Source: SSSZ01 sp036732025
Lineage (GTDB): Bacteria; Pseudomonadota; Gammaproteobacteria; Burkholderiales; Rhodocyclaceae
Assembly (NCBI GenBank): GCA_036732025.1
Contig: DAINDE010000008.1
Location: 38,629 to 102,628, forward strand
Length of the DNA stretch: 64,000 nucleotides
Direction of reading: 5' to 3'
The notes under the pieces are model-generated. The model ran no database searches, was not told the DNA's origin, and saw nothing but the letters and a program-made list of their open reading frames with translations. This document shows positions 25,256 through 33,716 of this stretch, piece by piece. The stretch's first letter is position 1. Each line of letters begins with the position of its first letter. A program made the translations under genes and the position numbers.

Positions 25256-26959
25256 ATGGACAGTTCTGGCATGCGCAAACTGGGGGACTGGTTCGCCCGT
25301 TTCCCCAACCTGTTGCTGGCCGGCCATCTGCTGGTGCTCCATGTCATCGCCTTCGGTGGCTGGCAGGTGGAGCCGGTGCGTCTGCTGTGGCCGGTGGCGG
25401 TGGGGCTGCTGCTGCTCTGGCAGCCCTTCGTCGCCGGCGAGAAGACGGTCAGCCGGGGCCAGGGGCTCTTTCTCCTGGCGGTGGCGGCGGTCACCACGGC
25501 CCTGCTCAATCCCTGGCTGATCCTGGTCTGGTGCGGCGCCCTGGGGGCGGTCATCGGCGGCCGGGTGTTCTGGACGGCCCGGCGCCTTGAGCGCATCGGC
25601 TACCTGTGCGCCTTCGGCTACGTGCTCTGCCTGATCATCCTCGGCGTCGTGCCGGAACTGGCCGGGAACGCCGTGCGCCTGGAGCCGCTTTCCCGGGATG
25701 CCGTGTCCCGATCCATGGTGCTGGCGCTGCCCCTGCTGTTGCTCTTTCCTGCCCGGCAGCCGCGGCGCCGGGCGGGGGATGCCTTCGATTTCTTCTATGG
25801 CGTTCTGCTCTTCCTCTTCCTGGCGGTCTTCGTCCTCGGCAGCCTCGCCTACATGCTGGTGGGGGGCGTCGGCTACCTGGAGGCGGTGCTGCAGACGTCG
25901 TTCTCCCTGGCCGGCGCCCTGCTGGTGCTGGCCTGGGCCTGGAATCCGCGCTCGGGGTTTTCCGGCATCAGCTCCGCCTTCGCCCGGCATCTGCTGACCC
26001 TGGGCATGCCCCTGCAGCAATGGCTGATGCTGCTTAATGAGGAAAGCGAGGGCGAACCGGACCCGGAACGCTTCCTGGCCTCGGTGATGGGGAAGCTTCT
26101 CGACCTGCCCTGGGTCGTCGGGGCGCAATGGCGGGGCGGCGGAGCCCAGGCGACGCTCGGGCGGGAGACCCGCTTCCGTCACGAGTTCAGCCGGGGGCAG
26201 CAAATCGGGGCGGCGCTCTTCTTCCGCCAGCAGCCTTCGCCGGCGGTGCGCTGGCACATCGACCTGCTGCTGCGGCTGGCGGCGGAGTTCTACCTGGTCA
26301 AGCGCCAGGCCCGGGAGCTGCAGCAGGTCCATTACCAGCAGGCGGTCTACGAGACCGGGGCGCGGGTCACCCACGATGTGAAGAACCTGCTGCAGTCGCT
26401 GCAGGCCCTGTGCTACGCGGCCAGCCAGCCCGGCGAGCCGGCGGCCCTGGCGCAGCTCCTCAGCCGGCAGTTGCCGCAGATCGCCGACCGCCTCAAGGCG
26501 ACGCTGGACAAGCTGCAACGGCCCGCCGGCGCCGACGACGACTGGGTGGACGCTGCCCATTGGTGGCAGGGCCTGCGGGAGCGCTACGGCGAGAGCGGCA
26601 TCCGCTGGACGGCCACCCGGCTGGCCGGGGCGGCCAGGATTCCCCGGGGCCTGTTCGACAGCGTTGCCGAGAACCTCCTCCAGAACGCCCTGGCCAAGGG
26701 CCGGCGGGAAGAGGGGGTGACGGTGCGGGCGGAACTGGACGGGGATGGCGCGCGTGTCGCTTTCCGGGTGATCGACAGCGGCACACCCCTGGCAGCGGCC
26801 GCAGCGGAGCAGGTGTTGCGCCAGCCGGTGGCGTCGGAGGACGGACTGGGCATCGGCCTCTACCATGCGGCCCGGCAGGCCGAGGCGCAGGGATTCCGCC
26901 TTTCGCTCGCCAGCAACGAACCGGGGGCGGTCGGTTTCAGTCTGGAAGGGCCGGGCTGA
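25256..26959 (+). CDS. Membrane sensor histidine kinase, PrsK-like
   Basis: The 567-residue protein has about eight N-terminal hydrophobic segments (residues 15-255). A GAF-like stretch follows (ESEGEPDPERFLASVMGKLLD onward, about 275-365), then an H-box THDVKNLLQSLQALC with phospho-His373. The N-box is ENLLQNAL, with DSGTP and GLGIGLYH for ATP binding. This layout and the HDxKN type of H-box resemble PrsK, the kinase of exosortase/PEP-CTERM systems. The matching NtrC-family regulator lies at the other end of the pilus cluster. The gene is divergent from the prepilin, and its 3' end overlaps the adenylate cyclase gene tail-to-tail by 23 bases. A second ATG at 25271 is also possible. Confidence 0.85.
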   Translation: MDSSGMRKLGDWFARFPNLLLAGHLLVLHVIAFGGWQVEPVRLLWPVAVGLLLLWQPFVAGEKTVSRGQGLFLLAVAAVTTALLNPWLILVWCGALGAVIGGRVFWTARRLERIGYLCAFGYVLCLIILGVVPELAGNAVRLEPLSRDAVSRSMVLALPLLLLFPARQPRRRAGDAFDFFYGVLLFLFLAVFVLGSLAYMLVGGVGYLEAVLQTSFSLAGALLVLAWAWNPRSGFSGISSAFARHLLTLGMPLQQWLMLLNEESEGEPDPERFLASVMGKLLDLPWVVGAQWRGGGAQATLGRETRFRHEFSRGQQIGAALFFRQQPSPAVRWHIDLLLRLAAEFYLVKRQARELQQVHYQQAVYETGARVTHDVKNLLQSLQALCYAASQPGEPAALAQLLSRQLPQIADRLKATLDKLQRPAGADDDWVDAAHWWQGLRERYGESGIRWTATRLAGAARIPRGLFDSVAENLLQNALAKGRREEGVTVRAELDGDGARVAFRVIDSGTPLAAAAAEQVLRQPVASEDGLGIGLYHAARQAEAQGFRLSLASNEPGAVGFSLEGPG

Positions 26960-28250
26960 AGCGGGGGGGCGCTGCGGCGGCCTGGCCGGATTTTCTGCTG
27001 ATGAGGCGGTGGACGACGGTGTCGCCCTTGCCCTTCAGGTAAAGGGTCTGGGGTTCGTGGAAATCGAAATGGTCCCGCAGGCGGCGGTAGGTGGTCTCGT
27101 CCACCTGGATCATGCCGGGCACCCCCTCGCTGGTGATGCGGCTGGCCAGATTGACGGTGTCGCCCCACAGGTCGTAGATGAATTTCTTCTTGCCCACCAC
27201 GCCAGCCACTACGGGGCCGGTGCCGATGCCGATGCGGATTTCCAGGTGCAGGGAATTGACGCTGAAGTCCCGGTGCAGCAGGTCGCGCATGGCCAGCGCC
27301 AGCTCGGCGATGGCGACGGTGTAGCTGTATTCCTCGTTGTTGAGCCCGCCGGCCACCATGTAGGCGTCGCCGATGGTCTTGATCTTTTCCATGCCGTACT
27401 GCTCGGCCAGCTCGTCGAAGGAGGAAAAGATCCGGTTGAGCATGGAGAACACCTGCTGGGGCGAGAGCCCTTCCGCCACCCGGGTGAAATTGACGATGTC
27501 GGCGAACATCACGGTGACGTCGGCGAAGCCGTCGGCGATGGTCTGCTGCTCGTGCTTCAGGCGCTCCGCCACGGGGCCGGGCAGGATGTTCAGGAGCAGC
27601 CGCTCGGAGCGCTCCTGCTCGGCCTTGACCAACTGGTGGGCCTGTTCCAGCTCCGCCTGGGCCTTGGCTTTTTCCTGCATGGAGTAGCGCAGGAGCAGGT
27701 AGACGATGGTGGAGATGGCGGCGAAGTTGAGGGCGAAGAAAAAGACGCTGGTGCGGATGGATATCTGGGGGGCGGAGAGGGCGACGCTGTCCGCCAGGTA
27801 GTAATCGAAAAAGCCGGACAGGGCGGTGAGGAAGAAATAGGCCAGGAACCAGGCCAGGGACTCCCTCGGGCCGATGAAGAGCACGGCGCCGATGGGCGCC
27901 AGCAGCCCCCACAGGCTGGTGCCGCTGGCGGTGATGAAGTTGCCGATGCTCCACTGCATGACGAAGGGCGCGAAGAGGAAGAGCGCCAGTTGCGTATGGC
28001 GGAAGACGTTGAAATTCCCCGTGCGCAGGTAGATCACCAGGTTGCCGGCCAGGAGGAGCTGGTAGACGATGGGCGGCGTCGAGGAGAACTGGGGGCCGAG
28101 TTGCCAGTAGAGGAACAGCCAAAGCATGGACCCCAGGCTGACCAGGCCGGTGGCGAAGACCAGCAGCGACTTCTTGAGCCGGGTCTCGGCGTCGTCGTCG
28201 GCGTTGAGGCCGGCGGTGCGCAGGGATTGCAACAGATGGGGTTCACTCAT
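26937..28250 (-). CDS. Membrane-anchored class III adenylate cyclase
   Basis: The protein has 437 residues. The N-terminal half has about six hydrophobic segments, followed by a helical linker (MQEKAKAQAELEQAHQLVK). The catalytic domain begins VTVMFADIVNFTRVAEG, containing the first metal-binding Asp, and continues EKIKTIGDAYMVAGG with the adenine-selecting Lys. It then reads YDLWGDTVNLASRI, with the paired Asp and the transition-state Asn and Arg. All catalytic residues for cAMP synthesis seem present, and Lys/Asp favour ATP over GTP. ATG 28250 (MSEPHLLQ) is preferred; another ATG lies 15 bases upstream. It sits inside the pilus locus, which suggests that cAMP tunes pilus function. Confidence 0.88.
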   Translation of the reverse strand: MSEPHLLQSLRTAGLNADDDAETRLKKSLLVFATGLVSLGSMLWLFLYWQLGPQFSSTPPIVYQLLLAGNLVIYLRTGNFNVFRHTQLALFLFAPFVMQWSIGNFITASGTSLWGLLAPIGAVLFIGPRESLAWFLAYFFLTALSGFFDYYLADSVALSAPQISIRTSVFFFALNFAAISTIVYLLLRYSMQEKAKAQAELEQAHQLVKAEQERSERLLLNILPGPVAERLKHEQQTIADGFADVTVMFADIVNFTRVAEGLSPQQVFSMLNRIFSSFDELAEQYGMEKIKTIGDAYMVAGGLNNEEYSYTVAIAELALAMRDLLHRDFSVNSLHLEIRIGIGTGPVVAGVVGKKKFIYDLWGDTVNLASRITSEGVPGMIQVDETTYRRLRDHFDFHEPQTLYLKGKGDTVVHRLISRKSGQAAAAPPRFSPALPD

Positions 28251-28335
28251 GGCGGCGTGCTGCAAAGGCAGTCGGTGCCGAGTTTGGCAGCAGCATCCCG
28301 CCCGGTCAAGACGTGGTCATTATCGCGGATTGTCG

Positions 28336-29052
28336 TCAGGGCAGGCGGCCGGCGGTGATCATGCGGTTGTAGAGGATGCTCGGGGAAAGCCAGACCACCA
28401 GATCGTCGAATTCGTTGGCGCCGGCGGGGGTGGGGGTGTGGAAAACGAAATCGTTGTCAGCGTCGGCGTTCTCCTTTTCATCGGCGCTGGCCGGCGTGGG
28501 ATTGGCGACGTTGCTCGGGTTCATGGCGCCGAGGCCGTTCCTGCCGTGGGAGAGGATGACGGCTGGGAGGCTGGTGGCGAGCTTCGACGAACACGTGGCG
28601 TCCTCACAGACACGGAGGTTTGCAGAGGTCGAGAGGGTAAAGCCGTTGTCCGTCCGGGCGAAGATGGGTTCGACCCGATAGCGGAACCGGTTGCCCCAGG
28701 CATCCTGGCTGGCCAGCCCGAGGCTGGCCCAGGGCAGGTTGCCCTCGTTTTTGGGAGCGGGACAAGCACCGCTTCCATCACGGTTTTCCAACCCATCGCC
28801 GTCGGTATCCGGGCAGGGCAGGTAGGGCTTGCCATCGGCGGCGCTATGGGAGGCTGCATAGCCCAGCAGCGCCTCCCGGGCGTCCTGGAGTTGGCGCTGG
28901 GTGTCGCTGCGCTGGACCTGTTCCATCTGGGCGCTGAGGGTCATCATCATGCCGCCGGCCAGCAGGGAGACGATGACCAGGACGATGGCCAGTTCGATCA
29001 GCGTGAAGCCGGAGCTTCCGTGGCGGGTCAAGGGCATGGCAGGGTTGTGCAT
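28336..29052 (-). CDS. Prepilin-like protein with N-terminal methylation motif
   Basis: The protein has about 238 residues. The short leader MHNPAMPLTRHGSSG is followed by FTLIELAIVLVIVSLLAGGM, a textbook prepilin peptidase site with Glu5. The body holds a calcium-loop-like stretch DTDGDGLENRDGSG and Cys pairs (LPCPD, GACPAP, CEDATC). Such features occur in MshD/MshO-like and GspH/GspK-like minor pilins. Starts at 29052 or 29037 are both possible; both overlap or abut the upstream gene, so translation is coupled. It is the last gene of the long minus-strand pilus operon. Confidence 0.85.
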   Translation of the reverse strand: MHNPAMPLTRHGSSGFTLIELAIVLVIVSLLAGGMMMTLSAQMEQVQRSDTQRQLQDAREALLGYAASHSAADGKPYLPCPDTDGDGLENRDGSGACPAPKNEGNLPWASLGLASQDAWGNRFRYRVEPIFARTDNGFTLSTSANLRVCEDATCSSKLATSLPAVILSHGRNGLGAMNPSNVANPTPASADEKENADADNDFVFHTPTPAGANEFDDLVVWLSPSILYNRMITAGRLP

Positions 29053-30011
29053 GGAAGGACCTGGAGAACCGCCGACCCGATTCCGATGCGGGCGCTGGTC
29101 GCCGAAATCCGGGTGTAGGAGACTTGCTGGAACCAGTTGTTGGCGGTCAGCCATCCTACCGTATTACTGTCAAATTTCAGCTCGCCATAGGGGAGCTGGC
29201 CGGTTGCCTGGCCCGTGTTGCCGAGGCCGTTCCCGTCGGTGTCGGCCCAGGGGAACTGGCCGTTGTCGCTGTAGTAGCGGCGCAGGCCGTTGACCGGCAG
29301 GTTGGGGGCCTGGTCGTCCAACCCGCGGATTTCGGCGAGTACCCGAAGGTTCACCGTCCGGAACAATTCGGCCTGGGTGATGACCATGACCCGGTCGTTG
29401 AAGGTATCCGGCGGACCGCCGGTAACGAAGGCACTGCCTCCGGCATTGCCCAATTCGAGGTAATCGGCGGGGGATGGCGGCGCGGTCGGGCCGGGGATGC
29501 CGCGCTTCTGCGCCGGGAGCGGCGGTCCCGGCGCGATGATGACGGCGACCGCGGCGTCGGGTACGCCATCGACCTGGAGCTGGCCGGGCGTGGTGTTGTT
29601 GATGGGTTTCTTTGAAAAACCGGGCGAAACCGCATACCACAGCGGCTCGCCATAGCCGTCGACCAGGCGCTCGGTGGCCAGCGTCGACCATGGCAGGCGC
29701 CCCAGCCGCTGGCCGGGCGCATTGCAGGAGCTCTGGGCTTGCCCTTCGCTGGGAGCACTGGGGGCAAGCCTTTCCGGACACCGGAGATGGCCGGGAAGAA
29801 AGGCGCTTCCCTGATAGCTGGCGGCATCGCCGAGCACGGCTTCCTTGGCCATCTGCAATGCCTGCATCGTGGCCAGGTCGCGTTGGGCCTGGGCCTGCTT
29901 GCCATTCCAGGCGAAGAGGAAGAGCGTCGCACCGACGGTGAAGAGCAGCAGCGCGAAAAGCAGGAGCGCGATGCCTTGTTGTCTGCCTTGCCGGAACGAG
30001 GGGGCGGCCAT
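29028..30011 (-). CDS. Bitopic pilus-associated protein of the MSHA-like locus (PilX/MshP-like position)
   Basis: The 327-residue protein has a basic N-terminus, GRQQGIALLLFALLLFTVGATLFLFAW as a single helix, and a large extracytoplasmic domain. The helix lacks the canonical Glu5 and FTL pattern, as in PilX/GspK-type minor pilins, where the QGIALLL start is usual. A DTDGNGLGN stretch near residue 290 resembles the acidic loop of the next gene. The C-terminus is Cys-containing (LPCTTLPCP). It is probably a minor pilin or pilus initiation factor. The chosen ATG removes an implausible upstream extension. Confidence 0.7.
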   Translation of the reverse strand: MAAPSFRQGRQQGIALLLFALLLFTVGATLFLFAWNGKQAQAQRDLATMQALQMAKEAVLGDAASYQGSAFLPGHLRCPERLAPSAPSEGQAQSSCNAPGQRLGRLPWSTLATERLVDGYGEPLWYAVSPGFSKKPINNTTPGQLQVDGVPDAAVAVIIAPGPPLPAQKRGIPGPTAPPSPADYLELGNAGGSAFVTGGPPDTFNDRVMVITQAELFRTVNLRVLAEIRGLDDQAPNLPVNGLRRYYSDNGQFPWADTDGNGLGNTGQATGQLPYGELKFDSNTVGWLTANNWFQQVSYTRISATSARIGIGSAVLQVLPCTTLPCP

Positions 30012-30018
30012 CGTCGCT

Positions 30019-30387
30019 TCAGGGCGTGCCGCGGCGTGGCGTGACGACGATGGTTCCGCCATTGAGCAGATCGGCTTTGACGCCGGCGCCAAGGGCCGTT
30101 TCGCCGGGGCGCAACGTGCCCGTCGGTGCGGGAGTGGATGCGGCATCCACCGGGACGCCGTTCAGCCACAGCGTCCTGCCGCCACTGCTGCGGGTCACCT
30201 GGCCGTTGAAGGTGAGGGGCGCATCGGAGTTCTCCTGGCTCCCGATCAGGCCGCTGCGCAGTCGCTGCCGATCCATCTGGGCCCGTTGTTCCGGGGTGAA
30301 GAACAGCCGGCCCAGGGGCGCCTGCTGGGCGAAGGTTCCGGCGGAGGCGAGGAGCAGGAAGGGGAGGGCGAGGAGGGGGGGGCTCAT
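30019..30387 (-). CDS. Small periplasmic protein, MshK-like by position
   Basis: The 122-residue protein has a signal peptide (MSPPLLALPFLLLASAGTFA). The mature part contains LTFNGQVTRSSGGRTLWLNGVPV, a short beta-rich motif like that in MshK and PilP-type lipoproteins that contact the secretin. There is no lipobox. It follows the PilO-like gene with a 4-base overlap, the position of mshK in the Vibrio MSHA locus. Assignment rests on position plus a short motif, so confidence in function is modest; that the gene is real is well supported by packing. Confidence 0.7.
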   Translation of the reverse strand: MSPPLLALPFLLLASAGTFAQQAPLGRLFFTPEQRAQMDRQRLRSGLIGSQENSDAPLTFNGQVTRSSGGRTLWLNGVPVDAASTPAPTGTLRPGETALGAGVKADLLNGGTIVVTPRRGTP

Positions 30388-30986
30388 GGGCTGGGGCGCT
30401 CCCGTTTGACGCCCCGGGCGGTGATCCATTCCAGGTCGCAGTCGGCGGTCAGCCTGGCGATGGAGCCTTCCGCTGCGGCCAGCCGGCCGACGGTGCAGGC
30501 GCGGACGACGACCAGTGCCCGGGCACGCTGCTGGATGGCCCCGAGGAAGGCGGTCAGGTCGCCTTCATGGACGATCTGGAGGTGGGCCTTCATGGGACTG
30601 CTGAAGAAGACATAGCTGGCATCGCCGGCTTCGAGGGGGGCTTGCGGGGCGAATTCGTAGGCCAGTTGGGGAATACGGAACTCCTGCTGCAGTTGCCGAA
30701 GCAGTTCGGTCCACTCCAGGCGGCGCTCTTCGCCGATGACGCCGGTGCGGCTCAGGTGCAGGAAGAGGGCCGATTTGTCCTTGATTTCCTGCTCTTCCAC
30801 CCGCACCTGGCGCAGCCGGTTTTCGGTCTGGCGGAAGCGGCTGGCGGCCTGGTCGCGCTCCTGCCGGGCCGCCAGTTCCTGGCCCCGGCTCCACCAGACG
30901 ATGGCGGCGGCGATGGCGACCATGGCGGCCAGGGCCGCCAGGTGCCAGCGCAGCTTTTTCAGGTCGCGGGCGATTTCCGGTTTCAC
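30384..30986 (-). CDS. mshJ: MshJ/PilO-like inner-membrane alignment protein
   Basis: The 200-residue protein has one N-terminal membrane helix (HLAALAAMVAIAAAIVWW), a long coiled coil (residues about 32-75, rich in Arg/Glu/Gln) and a ferredoxin-like C-terminal half. This is the PilO/GspM/MshJ layout. It pairs with the PilN-like C-terminal part of the upstream gene to make the alignment subcomplex linking the cytoplasmic motor to the secretin. It overlaps both neighbours by 4 bases. Confidence 0.78.
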   Translation of the reverse strand: MKPEIARDLKKLRWHLAALAAMVAIAAAIVWWSRGQELAARQERDQAASRFRQTENRLRQVRVEEQEIKDKSALFLHLSRTGVIGEERRLEWTELLRQLQQEFRIPQLAYEFAPQAPLEAGDASYVFFSSPMKAHLQIVHEGDLTAFLGAIQQRARALVVVRACTVGRLAAAEGSIARLTADCDLEWITARGVKRERPSP

Positions 30987-32518
30987 TGGGGCAGCTTCCG
31001 CGCGATGTGGACGGTAAAGGCGAGGGGCCGGCTTTCCCGCTCTTCCGGCCCGCCGCCCTTGAGGGGACGGCCGGGTTCGGTGTCGAAGGGCTGCTGGGGA
31101 ACGCTGACGCGGGCTTCAGGATCGGCCCGCAGGCGGCGCAGGAATTCGTCGAAGGTGGCGACGATCAGCCGTGGCTGGGCGGTGCGGTCCAGGCGTACGG
31201 TGCCACGGATCACCGTCAGTTCCTCGCCGGCCTGGAGCAGCCCGCCCCGGGACTGGGCATTGGCCGCTTCCATCGGGGCCGCTTCGGCGATCCGCCATTC
31301 AAGGGCGTCCAGCTCGATGGCCGGGGAATCGTCCAAGGCACGGCTGACCACACCGAAGGCGTCGGCGGGCTGGCGGCGGACGCGCTCGATGGCCTGGTAG
31401 CGGCCGGCGACCTGGCGCAGCACGTCGTTGCCGACGCCGAGCTGGGGGAAGGTGGCGGAGATTTCCTGGTAGCGGCGCGCCAGTTGCGCCTCGTCGGCGT
31501 CCAGGGCGAGGGTTTCCTGGCGGTGGTCGAGGGTGGCGAAGAGCTGGGCCGTGGCGACGGCGACGGCGACGGCGAGGCTGGCCGCGCCGAGGCCGAGGAG
31601 GACGCGCTTGAAGGTGTGCAACTGGTGGTCGCGGCGCTGGGCGGCGGCCAGGTACTGCTGCCTTGGCGGGGCGGTGGCCAGAAGTTGCAGGAAGAGGGGG
31701 TCGCAGCGGTTGTCTTCGACCGGGGAGCGCAAGCCCAGGCGGGCGGCGGCGTCGCACAGGTCGATCACCTCGAAGTTGAGCCCGGCGGTGTCGGTGCACG
31801 CCGCCCGCACGGCGTCGACGGCCGTGGGATGGGCGAGGACGAAGACCGGGATGGCATCGTTGCGGCCGATCTGGCGCTGGCCCACCAGGTACTGGTGGAG
31901 CTTGCCGGCCTCGGTGGCCATGGCGGCGGCGGTGCCGGCGATGCTGCTGTCGGCGAGCGGCGCCATGCGGGAGAAGACGGGGATGCCCTTGACGATGAAG
32001 CTTTCGCGCAGGGAGTTGTCCTGCATGGTGACCAGGAGGCAGCGCTCCGGCGGCCGGGTCAGCCTGGCCAGCAGTTGCCCGCCCAGTTGGGAGACGGAAT
32101 AGAGGCCGGCCAGGGGGGCGCCGGCGGCGGCGATGACGTCAAGCCAGGGCTGGAAGTGGGCGCTGTTGGTGAGGGCGGCGAGGAGCACGCGCTCGTTCTT
32201 GCGCCGGGTCTTCTCGTAGCCCAGGGAGAGGGAGGTGGCCAGGATGGCGCCGAAGAAGGCCTGGCTGATCTTGCGCTCGATGAGCAAGCGGCGGTCGCGG
32301 CCCTGGAGGAAGGGAATGACCTCGATCTGGTGGCTTTCCTCGGCGACGTTGGCGATGAGGCGGAAGGTGCTGGTGGGCAGGGCGCGCAGGTAGGCGCCCA
32401 GTTGTTCCTGGTCTTCCGGGGTGGCCTCGAAGGTGGCTTCCAGGCGCAGCCGGCCCCCTTCCCAGCCGTAGGCGCCGAGGCGGTGGGAGTTGAGGTAGAG
32501 GAGACGCAGGCCGCTCAT
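30983..32518 (-). CDS. mshI: MshI/GspL-like PilM-PilN fusion protein
   Basis: The 511-residue protein has residues 1-335 resembling an actin-like PilM/GspL cytoplasmic domain, ending before a membrane helix at about 337-360 (VLLGLGAASLAVAVAVATAQL). A periplasmic PilN-like coiled coil and ferredoxin-like domain follow (RYQEISATFPQLGVGNDVL). Vibrio MshI and GspL join the same two parts, but this protein is longer than MshI (about 300 residues). It would anchor the extension ATPase to the envelope. The ATG overlaps the mshG stop by 4 bases. The frame is open upstream but there it is a shadow of mshG. Confidence 0.72.
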   Translation of the reverse strand: MSGLRLLYLNSHRLGAYGWEGGRLRLEATFEATPEDQEQLGAYLRALPTSTFRLIANVAEESHQIEVIPFLQGRDRRLLIERKISQAFFGAILATSLSLGYEKTRRKNERVLLAALTNSAHFQPWLDVIAAAGAPLAGLYSVSQLGGQLLARLTRPPERCLLVTMQDNSLRESFIVKGIPVFSRMAPLADSSIAGTAAAMATEAGKLHQYLVGQRQIGRNDAIPVFVLAHPTAVDAVRAACTDTAGLNFEVIDLCDAAARLGLRSPVEDNRCDPLFLQLLATAPPRQQYLAAAQRRDHQLHTFKRVLLGLGAASLAVAVAVATAQLFATLDHRQETLALDADEAQLARRYQEISATFPQLGVGNDVLRQVAGRYQAIERVRRQPADAFGVVSRALDDSPAIELDALEWRIAEAAPMEAANAQSRGGLLQAGEELTVIRGTVRLDRTAQPRLIVATFDEFLRRLRADPEARVSVPQQPFDTEPGRPLKGGGPEERESRPLAFTVHIARKLPQ

Positions 32519-33714
32519 GTCTTCAGCTTGCTGATGACGTCGTAGATGGGGCCGATGACCGACAGCATGATCCAGCCCAGGAGGGCGCCCATGATCAGGG
32601 TGAGCAACGGCTCCACCAGCGCCTGGGCGCGCTCGACGGATTCCTTGACGTCCCGGTTGTAGAAATAGCTGACGTTGAGCAGGGCCTTGTCCAGGCCGCC
32701 GGTGTTCTCGCCCACCCGCAGCATGCGCACGATGAGGGGCGGGAAGAGCCCGGCATCCTGGAAGGCGCCGGCGACGTTCTGGCCTTCCCGGATGGATTGC
32801 TCGACCCGTTCCAGGGCGTTGCGGATGACCCGGTTGCCGACGATGTCCTGGGTGGTGCGGATCGATTCCAGGATGGGGATGCCCGAAGCGTAGAGCATGG
32901 CAAATGTCTGGGCGAAACGGGAGAGGATGATCTTCTTGAGGATGTCGCCCAGCAGCGGCAGGCGTAGTTTCAGCCCGTCCAGGCGGGCGCGGGCCAGGGG
33001 GTTGCTGTGGAGGGAAAGCTGCAGGGCGCCGAAGGCCAGGATGGGGAGGGCGGCGAAGACGAACCAGTAGTCGACCAGAAGATCGGAGACGAAGAAGAGT
33101 ATCTGTGTCTGCAAGGGCAAGGCCTGGCCCATGTTCTTCACGAACAACTTGAGCTGCGGCACCATGTACACCATGAGGAAGATGGTGGCCCCGAGGATCA
33201 TGGTGGTGACGAAGGCCGGGTAGGTGAGCAGCCGCTTGGTGTGGGCCGTCAGTTCGTCCTCCCACTTCATCGATTCGGTCAGGTTGGCGAGGACGGTGGG
33301 CAAGTCGCCGGAGGATTCGCCGGCGCGGATGAGATTGACGAAGACCTGGCTGAAGACGTCCGGGTGGTTTTCCAGGGCTTGGGAGAGGGTTTGCCCGCCC
33401 TCGATACTTTCAATGAGGCCGGCCACCACCTCGCGGAAACGGGGGTGCTCCAGGGAATCGCGCAGGTCGGCCAGGCCTTCCAGGATGGGGACGCCGGTGC
33501 TGGTGAGCTGTTCCAGGTGAAAACAGAAGTTGATCAGCTCCCGGCGGGGGATGCGGCTGTTGCCGAACAGCCGGCGGAACTGCACCGGCTGCCCGGTGAT
33601 GAGGTCCAGTTCCATGCGCTTCAGGCGCATTTCCAGGTCCACCAGATTGATGGCGTCGATGCGCCCGAATACCTTGCGCCCCTCCACGCTCACGGCCTTG
33701 TAGTCGAAGAGCAT
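32515..33714 (-). CDS. mshG: MshG/PilC-type inner-membrane platform protein
   Basis: The 399-residue protein has two T2SSF domains. The first is FCFHLEQLTSTGVPILEGL near residue 65, ending with a helix pair near 165-220. The second is FAQTFAMLYASGIPILESI near 270, with a final helix ALVEPLLTLIMGALLGWIML. This polytopic GspF/PilC family protein works with the ATPase to extract and insert pilin subunits. Length is normal. The upstream ATPase gene ends 2 bases before this ATG, so translation is tightly coupled. Confidence 0.92.
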   Translation of the reverse strand: MLFDYKAVSVEGRKVFGRIDAINLVDLEMRLKRMELDLITGQPVQFRRLFGNSRIPRRELINFCFHLEQLTSTGVPILEGLADLRDSLEHPRFREVVAGLIESIEGGQTLSQALENHPDVFSQVFVNLIRAGESSGDLPTVLANLTESMKWEDELTAHTKRLLTYPAFVTTMILGATIFLMVYMVPQLKLFVKNMGQALPLQTQILFFVSDLLVDYWFVFAALPILAFGALQLSLHSNPLARARLDGLKLRLPLLGDILKKIILSRFAQTFAMLYASGIPILESIRTTQDIVGNRVIRNALERVEQSIREGQNVAGAFQDAGLFPPLIVRMLRVGENTGGLDKALLNVSYFYNRDVKESVERAQALVEPLLTLIMGALLGWIMLSVIGPIYDVISKLKT

Positions 33715-33716
33715 GG

